Origin: Meghimatium bilineatum
Taxonomy: Eukaryota > Mollusca > Gastropoda > Stylommatophora > Philomycidae
Reading direction: 5' to 3'
Length of the DNA: 64,000 bases
Assembly: GCA_034231615.1 (NCBI GenBank)
Contig: CM067304.1
Coordinates: 24,672,589-24,736,588 of the forward strand
Shown here: piece after piece, positions 60,645 to 64,000 of the stretch
How positions within the stretch are numbered: position 1 is the stretch's first letter
How the letters are laid out: the number at the start of each line of letters is the position of its first letter
Made by a program: the position numbers and the translations under genes
Notes under the pieces: model-generated
The model's database searches: none
Told to the model about the DNA's origin: nothing
Seen by the model: the letters and a program-made list of their open reading frames with translations, nothing else

Positions 60645-62215
60645 AGTTAGTTAGTCGTTGGATCATCATCACTGCACGCCGGACACGTCTATAGGTGTTC
60701 AGATTTCTCATTGAGTGTAGCCGCCATTACACTTTTACTGACGTCCCATCACTCTGTTGATTGACCATCATTCTTTCTTGCCCACGAAACCGCTCCTTTC
60801 TAGCGACACCACATTTCAAACCAGTCATGGAACAAGAGTCATCGTCACTTATACAGTCATTTGCTCGTGACTTTTCCCGTAGGGCGTTCAAAATGTCTGG
60901 TCGATCCATCGTTCCATCAACAGCCGTAGCAGCAGCGTGTGCGGCCAACCTATCTGGCCTCTGATTACCCCGCTCCCGCATGTCCCGACACAAAAATGAA
61001 AGTCACTTTACGCATACAGGAATGCTTCACTGCATCCAACCACTGTTCCCGAATGTATCCCGCCTGAACTTTCGCACTCGTGCTCATCGAGTCACTGAGA
61101 ATGCAGGCAAGTTTGTAGATAGTCTGCGAGTAGACCCATTGTAAAGCTTTGGTTACTGCCAAAGTCTGCATTGTCATGCTGTTTGTCGTCTGAGCGAATG
61201 CACCACTTTCCTCTCTGATGGTCCCCCCCCCACCTTCGAGCCGTGAAGGCCCGGGAACTTCTGATGTGTCTCTCAACCGACCCATCTGTATATACAATCA
61301 TATATCCTTCCCTGGAATTTTCACCGATTAGAGCGAGTACCCCCGACTCCACCACTGTCGGACACCATTCCCTGCATTCTCTACTGAGTGTTATTATTAC
61401 TTTAATGGGTGTCGGACAATCTAAGTGCGCACGACTCCATTCCGCACCAGGTACCACATCTTCCAATCTGCACACCCTCTGTATAATATCCTCTGCGCGC
61501 CCCATCCACGACTTTCCTCTCTTAAGTCGACTGCCTTTCACTTTGTGAATTTCAGTGTGTAGAGGATGTTCTTTATCATCGGTGATTTGTAGGTAGTCCT
61601 GCGCCCTGCACATTTGTATTCTTTGCTCTGCAGTTGGGCAATCCAGTAAATATCGCATAGCCCGTGCCGACATATCTCTCGTACACCCCAAAATAATTCG
61701 CATTGCCTCATTCTGGATTCTATCCAATCTTTCTGTTTGAGTCTGACTCAGTGTTAGAATCGCCAGTGCGTACTCTACCACTGCCACCACCAATCCCTGA
61801 TAGAGCAGAAATAGCAGCCTCTGTTCACATTGAGCAGCAGCCATAATTTTCATCGTCGCAAGACCTTTATAAGCCTTTACAATGATATGGTCAACATGAT
61901 CTTTGAAAGTCAGACTGCGGTCCGATATAACCCCTAAGTATTCCATTGTGCTGGTTTTCTCGAGGACATCCCTCTTAAAGTAACCGATTGCGTCGGCGTG
62001 TTTACTATGTTATTATTAAGGGAAAACCAAGTTATCAATGCTTTTGATGGATTAACAAAAGCTCCAGAATTACTACACCAATCCCATATACGATCAAACT
62101 CTCTCTACAAATTCCTGGCGATCGTTTTTCTATCTCTGCCCAGCCTATATACCAAAATGTCATCAGCATAGGACATAGTTCTCCCCGAACTTGGAATCTG
62201 ACAGCTTGTATTGGT
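60645..62215 (-). pseudogene. I-like LINE polyprotein fragment (YADD to RNase H)
   Basis: The minus strand reads [12 protein letters not shown] near 62170, then MEYLGVISDRSLTFKDHVDH, LDRIQNEAMRIILGCTRD and [20 protein letters not shown]. RNase H follows (MIVYTDGSVERHIRSS; after frameshifts TFIFVSGHAGAG and NQRPDRLAAHAA). The frame 61092-61946 is open for 284 codons, then broken. Less decayed than most LINE copies here. Confidence 0.85.
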
Positions 62216-62690
62216 TGCATAGTTATTTAATCCCACTACCCAAGCCTGACAAGGGTCATGCGATGATACAGGGTTTCAGACTCATAGCCATGCAGAATAC
62301 GATCAGCAAATTGTTAGGAAATATTGCTGCATGGGAATTATCCCTACATATAGAGAGGAATAACAGGCTGCCCTTAACTGTGGGAGGCTATCGTCCAGGT
62401 AAGCAGACTTGGCACTACGTCGCCGTATTCGCGCAAGTAGTGATCGAAAGTTTTGACGAACGAATGGAGACATGCGCTGTTGCAATATACCTGGAATATG
62501 CTTATAACAGAGTTCCCTTGGATTTCTTGATGACTATGATGCTGCAACTCCAAGTTAGTCCTTTTATTGGCACTTTTTCAGAGACAGGTTGTTCTTAAGT
62601 GTGAGTGTTGGTCTTCGCCACCAACAGTCATAAACACGGGACTACCACAAGGGTCACCTTTGTCCCCAGTATTATTTAATGTGTATACAG
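62191..62690 (+). pseudogene. I-like LINE polyprotein fragment (inverted RT segment)
   Basis: The plus strand reads LPLTVGGYRPGKQTWHYVAV, ETCAVAIYLEYAYNRVPLDF, then after a frameshift [16 protein letters not shown]. The catalytic Asp of the [10 protein letters not shown] motif is replaced (AIYLEYAYNR). Confidence 0.85.
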
Positions 62691-62709
62691 TTCAAATTTA
62701 TCGATTTGA

Positions 62710-63650
62710 TATACTATAGTCTTTGAAATTCCTGTTAAGATTTTGCTAAGAGGATTTGTCATCTGTATATAGCAGTGTTTATTAATTTCCCACTGCCCTC
62801 GAGCCCTGGCATTCCTTTTATATCTTTATTATTACTAAAAATTAACATTGACAAGATTTATACACTTTTAAAATTACTACAGACTGATAACATTTTATTA
62901 TACACTTTCTTACTTTGATGTTTTTACAGTTCTTGATGTCTATCTATGATTTTCTTTGACCGTATCCATTTCTGATAGCCTCAACTGTTCTCTGTGGTTT
63001 CGTTTTTGAAAAGGAATTATATCGTCATGCATGACCAATCATCGGATAATCCATTGAAATATTTCAATGCGCGAAGTATTTTATTGGTGGATCCTATGTT
63101 GTTGTTCGTCCATCACAAGCGATGGTGACTATTTGTTACATCTACTTTTGAAATTATGTTAGATTTATGTCATGTTCTAATAAACCATAATCTGACCGCA
63201 AATATAATCGGACAGTATATGGATGGCCACTGTATGGCTATTGGTCTGCCCGTGTACCAGCTGTACTAGCTACTCTCAGCTGTTGAGCTGCTGCATAACT
63301 CACCATTTCACTAGATGCTGCACATTTTTAAAACTGTAAAGCGCGTGAAGCTCTCTTTCATGCAGCTTCTTCCGGTGTATCTTGTTTTATTTGAAATGCT
63401 TTCAGTGATGTCTTTTACAAGTCATTGTAACTATTCTTTTGTGATTAGTTACTTTACTATTGTTTATACGACCGCCACTGGTTAGAAGAATGACCGCATA
63501 TAAAAAAAAGAACCGGAACTATCAGTTATCGAGCAATCGCAGAGATATTCATGGAAGTCCGGAACAATTATGGACATGTCATTAATACAGTGATGATGCA
63601 CAAACGATAACTAAAGCATGCCGGTACGACGCACGCGAACTCTCTCCTAC
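62710..63650. other. no gene recognised
   Basis: AT-rich. TGTTGTTCGTCCATCACAAG near 63100 recalls the LINE flank at 55440. Nothing else recognised. Confidence 0.35.
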
Positions 63651-63661
63651 CCCACCACATG

Positions 63662-63663
<2 letters not shown>

Positions 63664-63708
<45 letters not shown>

Positions 63709-63722
63709 GTGTATATATATAT
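63664..63722. repeat. (CA)n-(TA)n compound microsatellite
   Basis: About 16 CA units run into TATATATA. Confidence 0.95.
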
Positions 63723-63909
63723 GGAAAATATATTTCATTTAAGAAAGAAAGCAAGATATCATTTTTCAACTATTTATTTTATAAAACAAATGTTTCACGT
63801 AAAAGTATTACAACTTTTCTTTTAAAAAAAAAGACCAAGCATGGCGAACATCCGTAATGCTCTGATTGAACCAAATCAGATAAACTCATTAACACATACG
63901 AAAACTTCA

Positions 63910-64000
63910 GATGTACGTGTATGTACGTGTATGTATGTGTATGTACGTGTATATGTGCGTGCATGCATGCATGCATGTATGTATGTATGTATGTATGTGT
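63910..64000. repeat. GTATGTAC / GCAT / GTAT tetranucleotide tract
   Basis: GTACGTGTATGT units followed by (GCAT)n and (GTAT)n run to the window edge. Confidence 0.9.

Larger units (their letters stand above)
60641..62695 (-). mobile_element. I-like LINE with 5' inversion and 12-bp target duplication
   Basis: ATTTATCGATTT occurs at 60629-60640 and 62696-62707. From 62215 down to 60641 the minus strand carries YADD, thumb, RNase H, the CPACSDDD motif and a (TAAC)n tail. From about 62213 to 62695 the plus strand carries the segment that should come just before (LIPLPKPDKGHAMIQGFR to [16 protein letters not shown]). This is the arrangement produced by twin priming. The junction lies in GGTTGC (62212-62217). 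The family is that of the complete copy at 22765. Confidence 0.9.

Noticed and set aside
63618-63976. Histidine/threonine- and tyrosine-rich open frames at the right edge
   Set aside because: They are translations of CA, TA and GTAT microsatellites.

Overview
This window is animal (metazoan) nuclear DNA, AT-rich and crowded with transposable elements. It contains mariner, piggyBac, hAT and Merlin-like DNA transposons, RTE-like and I-like LINEs, Penelope-like tails, tRNA-derived SINEs, minisatellites, (TA)n/(CA)n tracts and long poly-G/poly-C runs. This mix and the spliced host gene fit a marine lophotrochozoan such as a mollusc, but the sequence does not prove the species. No prokaryotic features are present.

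Positions 1-35124 hold one recognisable host gene on the minus strand, an orthologue of the DEAD-box RNA helicase DDX55 (yeast Spb4, 60S ribosome assembly). Ten exons join in frame with GT-AG sites and compatible phases, from an ATG at 35124 to the end of the helicase core at 3416, and carry every core motif. The C-terminal exons are not seen and should lie beyond the left edge. The nine introns (1.9-6.5 kb) are filled with other elements. These include RTE LINEs inserted into minisatellites, a complete 3.6 kb I-like LINE with a 13-bp target duplication, a foldback repeat, and piggyBac-ended elements. One of the piggyBac-ended elements seems to carry two exons of an unidentified gene.

Positions 35125-64000 show no recognisable host gene. 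They hold a 3.0 kb piggyBac element broken by a single frameshift (37993-41019), two hAT-like elements side by side (about 41597-46446), a decayed Merlin-like transposase (46862-47740), and an I-like LINE split in its reverse-transcriptase domain by a 7.2 kb hAT-like element (49363-56586). After these come a pair of inverted SINEs (58.6-59.9 kb) and an I-like LINE with a classic 5' inversion and 12-bp target duplication (60641-62695). The window ends in microsatellites.

The window is therefore a record of nested insertions around one conserved housekeeping gene. Apart from DDX55, and possibly the two exons at 17813-18356, nearly all coding-like sequence is transposon-derived and mostly broken; the mariner transposase at the left edge is the one intact frame. 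Homology calls come from protein motifs read by eye; no database search was run.
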